Assembly (NCBI GenBank): GCA_032716605.1
Contig: CM064552.1
Location: forward strand, 7,870,525-7,934,524
Origin: Paralithodes platypus
Lineage: Eukaryota; Arthropoda; Malacostraca; Decapoda; Lithodidae
DNA: 64,000 nucleotides
Direction of reading: 5' to 3'
Below, one piece after another: positions 19,973-30,639 of this stretch. The notes under the pieces were generated by a model. It searched no databases, had not been told where the DNA came from, and saw nothing but the letters and a program-made list of their open reading frames with translations. The translations under genes were made by a program, and so were the position numbers. Within the stretch, counting starts at the first letter, position 1. Each line of letters opens with the position of its first letter.

Positions 19973-21326
19973 CAGAGTGGGTAAAGGAAGTGAAAACCCT
20001 GGCAGACATTGCGAAATCTGAACCACATGCTGCATATACTGCCTTCACATATGGTGTTAAGCACAGATGGACCTTTCTTATGAGAACAGTGCCTGGCATT
20101 AGACAGATGCTCCAACCGCTTGAAGAAGCAATCAGAGGAACATTCATACCGGCCCTAACAGAGATGGAAGGCGTCACGCAAGAGCTAAGAGATCTATTAG
20201 CTCTTCCGCCAAGGTTCGGAGGTATGGGGATCATAAACCCAGTGGAGGCGGCACTACATGAGAACCAAAATTCCCTTAAACTTACTACGTCTCTGACAGA
20301 AAAAATACGGGAGCAAAATGAAAATGATGAGGTGGACGAAGAGGAACAACGAAATGCAAGACAGGAAATTACAAAGAGCAGAGAAGAGAGACAGAGACAT
20401 AGCCTAGAACAAATTAAGACCAGATGTAGGGAAGAACTGAAAATGAGAGTTGAGATGGCACAAGACACGGGGGCTTCAAATTGGCTCACATCATTACCAA
20501 TAAAGGAGAAAGGCTTCAGCTTAAATAAACAAGAATTCAATGATGCCGTAGCCTTGAGGTATGGGTGGCCAGTTTCGAACCTGCCGCTGAAATGTGCATG
20601 TGGTGAAATAAACAACTCAGACCACTGTATGACTTGTAAGAAAGGAGGATTCATCTGTATCCGGCATGATGAAGTACGAGACATCACTGCACAAATGCTG
20701 GACGAGGTGTGCCATGATGTCAGAATCGAACCGGAACTTCTGCCTATGGACGGACAGCGCTTGGCCCACAATACTGCAAATACTTCAAATGAAGCAAGAG
20801 TGGACGTAAGTGCTCGAGGTTTTTGGACGAGGGGACAACGGGCTTTTTTCGACATCAGAATCTTCAACCCAAGAGCACAAACATATCGTGAGCGAGGACA
20901 CAAGGCGGCATACTTGAGTAACGAAAGTGAGAAAAAACGTGCTTATGAAGAAAGAATTTTGAACAGGGATCAAGGAAGCTTTACTCCTCTGGTCTTCTCA
21001 TCGTCGGGAGGTATGGGACCTTCTGCAAGTGTCTTCTATGCCAGATTAGCTGAACAAATATCGGAGAAAAAGCGCCAGCATAGAAGCCAAGTCATAACTT
21101 GGATGAGATGCCGGCTCTCTTTCTCTCTTCTCAGGTCTGCACTCCTATGTCTCAGGGGTACAAGGTCCTCCCTGCTACAGAGGACAAGAGTGAGACTTGG
21201 ACTTTGAAATGGTCGTGGCGGAGGGACGAATTGGGGAACAACTAGGTTGATTGTAGGGAGGTACTGGTACAATAAGATAAACTACAATGTAACTAGAATA
21301 AGATAGATTGTACACCACTTTGTAAC
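19971..21326 (+). mobile_element. 5'-truncated LINE with zinc finger and endonuclease domain, open copy
   Basis: The element-derived frame runs open from about 19971 (AEWVKEVKTLADIAKSEPHA) to the TGA at 21205-21207, about 410 codons. Blocks in order: LPPRFGGMGIINPVEAA after the RT, a charged helix rich in E/R/K (about 20320-20450), TGASNWLTSLPIKEKGFSL, a zinc-binding cluster (CACGEINNSDHCMTCKKGGF), RHDEVRDITAQML, then ARVDVSARGFWTRGQRAFFD with DIRIFNP. The last part has the spaced acidic/basic residues of a PD-(D/E)XK restriction-like endonuclease. The RT core is missing by 5' truncation. The leading VCVCVC residues of the longer frame come from the microsatellite. A (GTGTGC)n tail follows. 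Confidence 0.75.
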
Positions 21327-21416
21327 TGTGTGCGTGTGCGTGTGCGTGTGCGTGTGCGTGTGCGTGTGCCTCTGCCTCTGCCTCTGCCTCTGCCTCTGCC
21401 TCTGCCTCTGCCTCTG
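21327..21416. repeat. (GTGTGC)n and (CTCTGC)n hexanucleotide array
   Basis: About seven GTGTGC units followed by eight to nine CTCTGC units, directly after the 3' end of the LINE. Confidence 0.95.
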
Positions 21417-21499
21417 TTGGGGTGATCTGGGATGAGTTATATAGTGACCCAGGGGAAATTAGTAGGATTGTTTCTTCTCTGGGGGGTCGGGTTCTTTGC

Positions 21500-21792
21500 G
21501 TACCGGTGACGTCTTATTTGATTTCAGATACATTTAGACGATTGTATGAAGCTTGGGAAGGATGTATGGTAGCTCAAAGGATTAATCGAGATAGTCTGTA
21601 GCCTTTTAATGGGTAGACGTCCTTCCTAAGTTGAGTAAAATCGTCTAACCATTGCCAGAATATGATCAAACAGAATTCTCACCGGTACCCTTCTCGGTGG
21701 TGTACAAGGAGGACGCGTGCTTGTAGTTAATGCTGGCTATCTGTAGGCGATTTTCTGCAGTTCAGGAGGGAATTGCGGGAGTCGGAGGGTTA
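21500..21792. mobile_element. Diverged P1-like sequence
   Basis: 'taccggtgacgtcttatttg' and 'catttagacgatt' near 21500-21545 mirror 'aaaatcgtctaa' at 21638 and 'caccggtaccc' near 21681, the layout of P1 copies at 50307 and 58481. A second partial block (21735-21792) ends GGGTTAA directly against the next element. Boundaries are uncertain. Confidence 0.5.
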
Positions 21793-21793
21793 A

Positions 21794-22155
21794 TTAAGGG
21801 GGAGGTATGTGCTCTTTCCCCCTTATGTTTTGTCCCATTAGCTTTGAAATTTTAAGACGTTCGTTCTATTAGTTTTGTGATTTTCGGAATTTTTGACCCA
21901 TTTGTTTTCAATATATAGACCTTTCGTGCCATTTAGGTGTCGATTTTGTCCTGGTGAGCGATAGCGAGCCGGCCTTTGGCCGGGAAATTTTCTACTGAAA
22001 ATGTACACATATTTCTTGTAGGGACCCCCCCTTCAAGAAATATGTGTCTAGGGGGTGTTTTTTTTAAGCTTGGTTTAGGTCTAGCGAGGAAACTGTGAAA
22101 TAAATAAATAAAATAAATAAATAAATAGAGATCTAAATAACCACTACCCCCTTAA
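21794..22155 (+). mobile_element. G-short TTAA element
   Basis: Starts TTAAGGGGGAGG and ends CCCCCTTAA at 22152-22155, with 'cctttcgtgccatttaggt' and the 'ggcctttggccggg' hairpin inside. Its right TTAA is also the left TTAA of the next P1 element. Confidence 0.7.
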
Positions 22156-22377
22156 CTCGTTCAGTACCCGAGAACGTATTTTTACACTTTATTCTGCATG
22201 GTTACCATTAAACGTTATTATGCAATTTAGGATAGCTATTTAGGAATCAAAGGTGTAAAAACTATCTCAATTAACCCTCTATCTCCCACAAGTTCTTCCT
22301 ATCTGAATATGATCGTCTAATGATAACCAGAATATACTGTCAAAACGCGTCATAATCCTAAATCCTCAAGGGGTTAA
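22152..22377. mobile_element. P1 TTAA foldback element
   Basis: TTAACTCGTTCAGTACCCG at the left and CCTCAAGGGGTTAA at the right, 226 bp, with 'tctcaattaaccc' in the middle and ATCGTCTAAT in the right arm. It shares its first TTAA with the preceding G-short element. Confidence 0.75.
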
Positions 22378-22472
22378 TTGAGATAGTATACCTTTTTGTC
22401 CGTCTGATATCACGTTTTAGCATTCAATTTCGACAAACGTTTGCCATTGATGTTCGTGATTATTATATGCAA

Positions 22473-22635
22473 TTAACCCTATTAGTATGAGTGACGCCCT
22501 ATACATTTTATTCTGACTACCATTAGACGACTTTATTCAGTTTAGGAAGAACGTCTTGATATTAAAAGACTACAAACGATCTCAATTAACCCTTTTAACT
22601 ACCACAAGTCTTCCTAAGCTTTATATAAGCTTTAT
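22473..22635. mobile_element. P1 TTAA element, right end lost
   Basis: Starts TTAACCCTATTAGTATGAG and follows P1 through 'ctcaattaaccc' and 'cacaagtcttcctaagc', then breaks off in 'tttatataagctttatat' where the CA-rich array begins. Confidence 0.7.
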
Positions 22636-23180
22636 ATACACACACCATTAAACACACACACACACCATCATGCACAAACACACACACACCATTAAACACA
22701 CACACACCATTAAACACACACACCATTAAGCACACACACACACAATTAAACCCACCCCTATTACAAACAAACACATACCATTAATCACACACACACGTAC
22801 ACCATTAAGCACACACCCACACATACCATTAAGCACACACCCTATTACAAACAAACACACACCATTAATCACACACACACAAACACACCATTAAACATAC
22901 ACACACCATTAAACATACACACACCATTAAACATACACACACCCTATTACAAACAAACACACACCATTAAACACACACACCATTAATCACACACACACAC
23001 CATTAAGCACACACATACCATTAAACACACACCATTAATCACACACCATTAAACACACACCCTATTACAAACAAACACACACCATTAAACACACACACCA
23101 TTAATCACACACACCATTAATCACACACACACACACACACACACCAGTAAACACACACACACACACACACACACCCTTAC
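22636..23180. repeat. ACACACACCATTAAAC compound minisatellite
   Basis: About 540 bases built from CA repeats punctuated by 'ccattaaac', 'ccattaatc' or 'ccctattacaaacaaac' at irregular 20-35 base spacing. A last piece reappears at about 23658-23705. Confidence 0.9.
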
Positions 23181-23186
23181 CCTTAT

Positions 23187-23470
23187 TTTATAAGGTAGAG
23201 CTCTCGTCTCACACACGAGGGGTCGGGGGTTCAATCCCCGGCCGGGCGGAGACAAATTGGGCTTGTCTCCTTTCATGTGTTAGCCTCAGTTCACCTAGCT
23301 GTAAATAGGTACCTGGAATAAGTGGACGACGTTGTGACGTCCCATCTGGGGTTGGCAAAAATGGTACAAGGCGAGATGGGTATCATATGGTTCACCTAAG
23401 CTGATGGCTACCTAAGCCTTCGGGCGAGACGGTACCGTCTACAGTGAGAATGGTACCATACAGATCCACC
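23187..23470 (+). mobile_element. tRNA-Val-derived SINE
   Basis: The head (about 23191-23253) resembles a tRNA. The anticodon stem-loop CTCGT-CTCACAC-ACGAG would carry CAC (valine), the T-arm CGGGG-TTCAATC-CCCG contains box B GGTTCAATCCC at 23228-23238, and a box A-like GGTAGAGCTCTCG precedes it. The acceptor stem is not intact. The body ('tgtgacgtcccatctgggg', then 'ctaagccttcgggcgag') is shared with the SINE relic that seeds the satellite at 29387. The 3' limit is approximate. Confidence 0.75.
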
Positions 23471-23767
23471 CTAAGCCTTCGTTTCCGATGTCGCCAATTG
23501 GCTAAATACAGACTACACACACATCCACAGCCATTCCAACAGTACATAAAACACTTAACATGCATTTCACGCAATACATTCCCAGTTAAGGAGGCGCGAT
23601 AATAATGAGCTTAGCTCGCATTGCGTGGATTCCCCTTGACGAACAAGTAACTGAGTAACACACCATTAAGCACACACACACACAATTAAACACACACACA
23701 CCATATTAATCCCTGAAGGTCTCCACACACCACACACATGTGTAACTGCTACTTAAAGGAACACTTG

Positions 23768-23948
23768 CGAGTTTCGTACTATCATTAGACGATTTATACA
23801 GTGGAGGAAATATATGTGGGCATTATTAGGGTGAAGACTATCTCAATTAACCCTCTGACGCCCATATACCCTTCTGAATCTGAATAAAATCGTCTAATTA
23901 TAGCCAGGAAACCGAAACAAATGGGTAATCGGATCTTGAAAGGGTTAA
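23768..23948. mobile_element. P1 TTAA element, left end diverged
   Basis: Nearly identical to 19690-19872 from 'tatcattagacgatttatacagtg' through 'atcttgaaagggttaa', TTAA at 23945-23948. The left 30 bases are replaced. A (GT)n/(GC)n run follows to about 24027, as at 19906. Confidence 0.7.
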
Positions 23949-23974
23949 CTGAGAAATATCAGTGATTTGAGCAG

Positions 23975-24009
<35 letters not shown>

Positions 24010-24029
24010 CGCGCGCGCGCGTGCGCCTG

Positions 24030-24262
24030 CACCGGTTTTTTTTTATCTTTCTCTCCTTTTCTCTCTTTCTATGGCTTGTATCCATTCGGCCCCATTCAGC
24101 CAACTGTTTTAAGATTTTTATCCCCATGCAGGTGTTGATTTCTTCCTGGCGAGTGATAGCGAGCCAGCATTGTATGGAAAAATCCGGCTTCGCCGGAGAC
24201 ATTTTTCTATCGAAAAATTTACAAATTTAGCTTGCTGTTAAAACACAAATATATATATATGC
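24030..24262 (+). mobile_element. G-long element, left half only
   Basis: Matches the left arm and centre of G-long ('ttgtatccattcggcccc', 'tggcgagtgatagcgagcca', 'ccggcttcgccgg') and stops after the TA-rich centre at about 24262, where jockey-like LINE sequence begins. Confidence 0.65.
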
Positions 24263-24269
24263 TCCTTGG

Positions 24270-25715
24270 ATGATTCCGGTGCTATTCCTCCCTCTCCACC
24301 CCCCTCTCTCCTACTTATTATATCCTAATCTCTTCTAAAGATGTACTTTCTACCCTCTCTGGGCTTAATACTAAGAAGACGTACTGTCCGGATGGTGTTC
24401 CTCCTGTTGTACAAACAAACTGTGCTTCCGTGCTGACCCCCTGCCTAGGCAAACTCTTTCGTCCCTGTCTCTCCTCTAACGTCTTCCCTTCTTGCCTGAA
24501 GTTTGCTCTCATTCAACCTGTCCCAAAGAAGGGTGACCGCTCTCAACCCTCCAACTTTCGTCCAATTGCTCTCATCTCTTGTATCTCTAAAGTTTTTGAA
24601 ACTATTCTTGATTCCAAATTTCTTAAGCATTTCTCTTCTCATAATCTGCTCTCAGATCGCCAGTATGGCTTTAAGGGTCGCTCTACTGGTGATCTTTAAT
24701 TTCTAAACTACCCTCCTTCGTTTCTGTCCCTCCATCTGTGCCTTTGTCTCTAATTTCCTTTCCGGCCGTTCCATAGCTGCGGTTGTGGATGGCCATCGCT
24801 CACTTCCTCATTCTATCAACTCCGGTGTTCCTCTTACAGACAAACGTAATGAAGGCATAGAACACTTATCTTCTGATCTAGCTACTATTGCCAATTGGGG
24901 TAGAGAAAACCTTGTTGCATTTAATGCTTCCAAGACACAATTTCTCCATCTTACTATCCGTTCGGAACCTCCAGAGGATTATCCCTTATTCTTCAACAAT
25001 ACAAAAATCAATCCTTGATCTTCTCTCAATATTTTTGGTGTCTCTTTTTCTTCTGCTCTCACTTGGAAGGACCATATTACCAGTCTTGCTACGACAGCCT
25101 CCCTGAAGCTCGGTGTGCTCAACCGCCTCAAAGGGGTTCTTTACCCCTGTGCAGCTTCTTGCTCTGTACAGGGGCACAGTGCGACCTTGTATTGAGTATT
25201 ATTCACTTGTGTGGGGAGGATCCTCTCACACTGCACTCCTAGACAACGTAGAAAGGAAAGGCTTTCGTATCATTAACTCCCGTCCACGCACCAACTCTGC
25301 AATCTCTCTCTCTTCGCCGCAATGTTGCATCTCTCTCGTTATTCTATCGCTACTACAATAATCAGTGTTCCTCGGAGCTTTCCCAGTGTATACCACCTCC
25401 TCTACGTAGGGTACGTAGTACCCATCTTGCAACACAATCCCACCCCTACTCTATGCAACTCTTCAACCCAAGAGTGAAACGCTATTCTCAGACTTTCTTC
25501 TATTCAACTGCTAAGCTCTGGAACTCTCGCAGAATCAGTCTTTCCCTCTTCCTATGACTTAAATTGTTTCAAACTCTGTGTGTCCAAGCATTTTAGCTCG
25601 AACGTCTCTTGATTTTGGCCCCGTCACTCTTTCAACTCTGGGAGAGGCACTCGCTGCAGGCAGTTCTGCCTTTTGTCTCCCTCTTTCACATAGAAAAGAA
25701 GAAAAAAAAGCAAGG
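24270..25715 (+). mobile_element. I/jockey-like LINE, RT partly deleted, with 3' end
   Basis: RT blocks FALIQPVPKKGDRSQPSNFR and RQYGFKGRSTGDL (24505-24699) are followed by a deletion. The frame then resumes at VDGHRSLPHSINSGVP (RT motif region without the YADD box), INKxxFNASKTQFL-like sequence, LGVLNRLKGFFTP and a C-terminal YYNNQCSSELSQC block. The 3' end 'aacgtctcttgattttggcc' to 'cacatagaaaagaagaaaaa' is the shared signature of this family in the window (also at 32135, 49195, 54310 and 59620). Frameshifts are present at about 24700, 25015 and 25330. Confidence 0.8.
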
Positions 25716-25865
25716 TAAATCACTATCCCTATATCCAATGATCATATATACCTTTTTTACACCTCTATATATTTACAGTGTACGCTCAGTAAAGGACGAC
25801 CAAGGACACTGAGTCAAATTAGGGTTTAGGTTCGTGCGAGTAAGGCGCCGTTGACAATACACTTA

Positions 25866-26254
25866 CAGGGGGCTCACCGGCTTTTTTTTTATCTTTCTCT
25901 CCTTTTCTCTCTTTCCCTGCCTTTTATCCATTCGGCCCCATTCAGCCAACTGTTGTAAGACGTTTATCCCCATCCAGATGTCGATTTCTTCCTGGTGAGC
26001 GACAGCGAGCCAGCATTGTATGGAGAAATCTGGCTTCGCCGGAGACATTTTTCTATCAAAAAATTTACAAAGTTAGCTTGCTGTCAAAACAAAAATACAG
26101 TATATAATATGTTGGCTCGCTACCGCTCGCCAGGCAAATATTGACACCTGGATGCGGGTAAACGTTTTAAAACAGTAGACTGAATGGGGCCGAATGGATA
26201 CAAACCAAAGAGAGAGGGAGAGAAAGAGAAAAAAAGCGAGGTGGGCTCCCTTAA
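25866..26254. mobile_element. G-long TTAA foldback element
   Basis: From 'agggggctcaccggctttttt' to 'gaggtgggctcccttaa', with inverted arms and the CTTCGCCGG centre as in the copy at 3145. The left TTAA is changed (TTAC at 25862). The right TTAA (26251-26254) is shared with the next element. Confidence 0.7.
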
Positions 26255-26574
26255 GGGGAGATCTCCACTTGAGGGATTTTTTTCTTGATCCCTTTCTCCC
26301 TCATGTTTAGCCCCATGCTTTTGATATTATAAAACGTTTGCCCCATTAGTTTAGCGATTTTAAGAACTTTCACCCCATATTAAGACCTTTCGTGCCATTC
26401 AGGTGTTGATTTTATCCTGGCGAGCGATAGCGAGCCTGTAATTTAAGAGGAACCGGCCTTCGGCCGGGACATTTTTCTACCGAAAATGTACAGATTTATC
26501 TTGAAAGGGACTCAAGGGGGTGTAATTTTAAGCTTGATGGAGGCCTAGGGAACAAACTAAATACCTCTCCTTAA
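26251..26574 (+). mobile_element. G-short TTAA element
   Basis: TTAAGGGGAGATCTCC at the left and ACCTCTCCTTAA at the right (TTAA 26571-26574), 324 bp, with the 'cggccttcggccggg' hairpin and 'aagcttgatggaggccta'. It abuts the G-long element with one shared TTAA. Confidence 0.8.
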
Positions 26575-26612
26575 ATTACGGCAGAGTTGGGAGGCCTTGG
26601 AGGGTTGTAGTG

Positions 26613-26742
<130 letters not shown>

Positions 26743-26844
26743 CGACTGTCGCTATCAACATTATTTAAGTACAGTTTATCACTGATGTTTGTGATTCTGC
26801 TTGTTTGTATTATACTGAATATGATTACACTAAGTGCTTATATA

Positions 26845-27381
26845 GTACTAGCAGGGGTACCCGGCGTTGCCCGGGTAATCACCATAATCGCCATCACTAC
26901 TACCACCACTACTACTACCATAATCACCATCATCAATCACTACTTCCACAATCATCACAATACTACTACTACTACCATAATCACCGGCCTCGACCTCCTG
27001 TGCCTCATTAAACGGCGACTTCGATTTCGGCCGCTAAATGACCTCCGATTTAGGATCTGACCTCATCCGTATCCCAATTTTGGGGGCTGCGAACAACTTT
27101 CGTTCCATACACCTTTTCGATCGGAGGCCTCCTTCTGCCCCAAACGGCCATTTTTTCGCATTTTTTTCGCTCCCGTATACTACATAAGTTCTGCCGAAAA
27201 TTGTATTAAACAAAAGTGTCTTTGATTTCCACTAAACTCGCCTAAAACCATCTCCAAAGCCTGGGCTTTCCAACGGTGCCCCACACTCCCACCTGGCACC
27301 AAAACTGTGGGAGGAGTTTAGTAACAAAGGTCGGGTAACTGACAAACAGACAAACATTGACCTTTATTTATTTAGATTGTA
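26845..27381 (+). mobile_element. Unclassified interspersed repeat starting 'ggggtacccggcgttgcccg'
   Basis: The 5' phrase 'gtacccggcgttgcccgggt' and the 3' phrase 'acaaacagacaaacattgac' followed by 'tttatttatttagat' resemble a widespread invertebrate SINE-like repeat. The segment also contains a (ACC/ACT)n stretch at 26890-26985. Family assignment is from memory of the terminal phrases only. Confidence 0.45.
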
Positions 27382-27387
27382 GGCCTA

Positions 27388-27596
27388 TAGTCTATTCGCT
27401 GTAAGTAGGCGAGATATCATGACCTCTAACCTCTGTAACTCAAAAATGACTAGAATAATCGAGCTAATATTTCTACCATTTGGGAAGAGTCAGTCAAGGA
27501 ATATATGTGGAAATGTACAGCCAATTTGTTCGAGCCCTTTTTGAGTTACAGAGGATAGAGGTCATGATTTTTCGCCTAATTACAGCGAATAGACTA
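27388..27596. mobile_element. Foldback repeat of about 210 bp
   Basis: 'tagtctattcgctgtaa' and 'catgacctctaacctctgta' in the left arm are mirrored by 'tacagaggatagaggtcatg' and 'ttacagcgaatagacta' on the right. The centre includes 'ctaccatttgggaagagtca'. A diverged inverted relative lies at about 56311-56440. Confidence 0.75.
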
Positions 27597-28253
27597 GTCA
27601 TGGGAATTTCCTTATGCAGCTGATAATGACTACAAATATACTAATAAGCTTATTAACTATCATAATATAAAGGCACGAAAATCCCTTTTGACTTTTTATA
27701 ATAAATATACGTTATTTATGATTATAGGTGACTTTAGGACATAATGAACAACAATATGCAAAGACTACAATATGTGTCGACTACGGAAATATTGACATGC
27801 AGCTTATAATATAGATATTTTGAAGGAGAGGGATGGTGGAGAGCTCGCCAATATAGTTTTTTAAAAGGCTACGTCGCTTACAGTCTGAAATAACTGCCTG
27901 GGGCGACAACTCCTAGCAAACCTTAGTATAGGGAGAATTACCCGATTCATATACTGTAAACACGTAACACTTATTTGTAAGAATAAGTAAGTATGTATGT
28001 ATGTATGTATATATATATATACTCTGGCACCTTCCCCAATTTTCCTTTTCGTTCTTTCTGTTTTTTTAAGTGAATAAATGATACACATAATAAGTGTTTC
28101 AATTGTTTACGTGTTGTAGTTTGTATAGATAAACCGACAAACACTATTTATATGTACCATCTTTATTACAAATTAGTGTTAATTTTTTACAGTGTACTTA
28201 TAATATTTGACAATTTAGTTTTGCTACTATATAATTCTCCTCTCTTCCTCCAG

Positions 28254-28381
28254 GGGCGGGTTCCTACTGTCGGTGCTGATGTTTACGTTGGGCAACGCTC
28301 TGTACGCCATCCTCAGTGTCTTTGGTACCGCGGCCATTCCTGTTATGATATTCTCTAGGTTCCTGGTCGGTGTTAGTTCAG
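28254..28381 (+). CDS. MFSD8: MFSD8 (CLN7) exon B
   Basis: Starting with the split arginine codon from exon A, this exon encodes RGGFLLSVLMFTLGNALYAI and then a second hydrophobic stretch ending IFSRFLVGVSS. These are membrane helices 3 and 4. The last block corresponds to human MLVARGLLGIGAG, including the conserved arginine of helix 4. The acceptor is CTTCCTCCAG at 28253 and the donor is AG/GTAATG. Phase 2 in, phase 1 out. The reading frame is open only in this phase, supporting the join to 10559. Confidence 0.92.
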
Positions 28382-28484
28382 GTAATGTGTTGTGACAGCA
28401 GTATTAATGATGGCAGTGCTGCAGTAATTGAAGTAGTAATGATGATGATAATAATAATGATAATGATACTAATAATTATTATTA

Positions 28485-28904
28485 TTAACCATTACGCTGT
28501 GGGCTTATTTGCGCTATTTAGCGCATATTCAGGCACATCTGAATGATTAATCAAGTATCTGCATTTAATGAACTGTATTCTGCCGAAAACTAGGCGAAAA
28601 TAGCTTCAAAATGACACCAGAACGAGCTTCGTAGGTGGCGGGGTTCACCCGCAGCGTTGCCATATACATTCGGGATAACTCGCTAATTATTAGTTCTCGC
28701 TCGCTCGGCAACACTGTCGAGACAGCCGCGCGAGACCACAGTCTACCTCAGTGAGCGGCTGGCTGCTCTGAGGGTCGTACGGAGGTCCCTCACGCTCCCG
28801 CCCACTGACACTCGATTTCTACGGCTTTTACAGGCTTTTAAAGCCTGGAGATTGCTCTAAATTGCTTATGCGTTCTAGAACGTCACCTGCAGCCAATGGG
28901 TTAA
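28485..28904. mobile_element. P4 TTAA element (420 bp)
   Basis: TTAA at 28485-28488 and 28901-28904. The left end reads TTAACCATTACGCTGTGGG and the inverse of the right end reads TTAACCCATTGGCTGCAGG, a short imperfect inverted repeat. The interior is GC-rich for this region and includes a small 'gcgctatttagcgc' palindrome near 28510. Confidence 0.65.
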
Positions 28905-29279
28905 TAGTAATAATTATTCATAATTATTAGAAGAATAGTAGTAGTAGTAGTACTGTAGTATTTATATATACAAATAATAATAATAATGATAATAATAGTA
29001 ATAGTGTGTTGGTTTGTTCATGCGTATGTGTGACCCAAGAGATATTTTGTTGTGCAGTGCTTTTCCGTGTCTGTAATTCACATACGGTACGATTGTATTT
29101 GATTTACATTATAATATTTGTGTGTGTTATTAATCTAGGTTCAAATTGTTCATATGTTTTACACTTCCTAGCACTGAAGTGCTTGGCATATCGGTAGTTG
29201 GTTGACTGTATATACAAATATAACCCTTTGAACAGTTAGAACACCATTGGCCTGTTCAGTAAACCTTATGAATGGTTGT

Positions 29280-29392
29280 AACTCCATGCAAATACCTCCA
29301 TACGCCCTTTGCCTCTGTTTCTCCTGGCAGTATAAATAGGAACCCATTATATTTGGACTGTTGTGAAGTCCCCTCTGGGGTTAGGAGTCTGG
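29280..29392 (+). mobile_element. SINE body relic at the head of the satellite
   Basis: 'tataaatagg', 'ttgtgaagtcccctctgggg' and the following 'tctggtactagttggaaggg' match the body of the tRNA-Val SINE at 23187 ('taaataggtacctgg', 'ttgtgacgtcccatctgggg', 'aaatggtacaaggcgag'). The tRNA head itself is not visible here. Confidence 0.6.
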
Positions 29393-30613
29393 TACTAGTT
29401 GGAAGGGTATCGTTCAGGTAGCCCCAGCCTTCGAATCCAGCGGTCTGGTATTAGTTGGAAGGATACCGTCCAGGTCGCCCAAGCCTATGAATCCAGCGGT
29501 CTGGTACTTGTTGGAAGGGTACCGTCCAGGTCGCCCAAGCCTATGAATCCAGCGGTCTGGTACTTGTTGGAAGGGTACTGTTCAGGTCGCCCAAGCCTAT
29601 GAATCCAGCGGTCTGGTACTAGTTTGAAGGGTACCGTCCAGGTCGCCCAAGCCTATGAATCCAGCGGTCTGGTACTTGTTGGAAGGATACCGTCCAGGTC
29701 GCCCAAGCCTATAAATCCAGCGGTCTGGTACTTGTTGGAAGGATACCGTCCAGGTCGCCCAAGCCTATAAATCCAGCGGTCTGGTACTTGTTGGAAGGGT
29801 ACTGTTCAGGTCGCCCAAGCCTATGAATCCAGCGGTCTGGTACTTGTTGGAAGGGTACTGTTCAGGTCGCCCAAGCCTATGAATCCAGCGGTCTGGTACT
29901 AGTTTGAAGGATACCGTCCAGGTCGCCCAAGCCTATGAATCCAGCGGTCTGGTACTTGTTGGAAGGGTACCGTCCAGGTCGCCCAAGCCTATAAATCCAG
30001 CGGTCTGGTACTTGTTGGAAGGGTACTGTTCAGGTCGCCCAAGCCTATGAATCCAGCGGTCTGGTACTAGTTTGAAGGATACCGTCCAGGTCGCCCAAGC
30101 CTATAAATCCAGCGGTCTGGTACTAGTTTGAAGGGTACCGTCCAGGTCGCCCAAGCCTATGAATCCAGCGGTCTGGTACTTGTTGGAAGGGTACTGTTCA
30201 GGTCGCCCAAGCCTATAAATCCAGCGGTCTGGTACTAGTTTGCAGGATACCGTCCAGGTCGCCCAAGCCTATGAATCCAGCGGTCTGGTACTAGTTTGAA
30301 GGATACCGTCCAGGTCGCCCAAGCCTATAAATCCAGCGGTCTGGTACTAGTTTGAAGGATACCATCCAGGTCGCCCAAGCCTATGAATCCAGCGGTCTGG
30401 TACTTGGAAGGGTACTGTTCAGGTCGCCCAAGCCTATGAATCCAGCGGTCTGGTACTTGTTGGAAGGGTACTGTTCAGGTCGCCCAAGCCTATGAATCCA
30501 GCGGTCTGGTACTTGTTGGAAGGGTACTGTTCAGGTCGCCCAAGCCTATGAATCCAGCGGTCTGGTCCTAGTTGGAAGGGTACTGTTCAGGTCATCCAAG
30601 CCTATGAATCCAG
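29387..30613. repeat. 56-bp satellite, 22 units
   Basis: Monomer core 'ccagcggtctggtacttg' followed by 'ttggaagggtaccgtccag' and 'gtcgcccaagcctatgaat'. Unit starts fall at 29437, 29493 and so on to 30609, at exactly 56 bases except one unit near 30400 that lacks four bases. Sequence variants (tact/tacc, gttgg/gtttg, atgaat/ataaat) alternate in blocks, indicating multi-unit duplication. The first unit is continuous with the SINE body upstream. There are no unique spacers. Confidence 0.95.
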
Positions 30614-30639
30614 ATGTCGCCATGTATCATGGGGGTCAT

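Noticed and set aside
19869..20903. A 344-codon open frame on the - strand
   Set aside because: It is the antisense of the LINE endonuclease frame (19971-21207) and reads through the (GT)n run as THTHTH. It has no domain of its own.
23191..23253. Functional tRNA-Val gene
   Set aside because: Anticodon and T-arms fold but the acceptor stem does not, and the segment continues into a SINE body shared with 29280.
29387..30613. CRISPR-like regular repeat array
   Set aside because: The whole 56-base unit is repeated without unique spacers and the genome is eukaryotic; it is a satellite.
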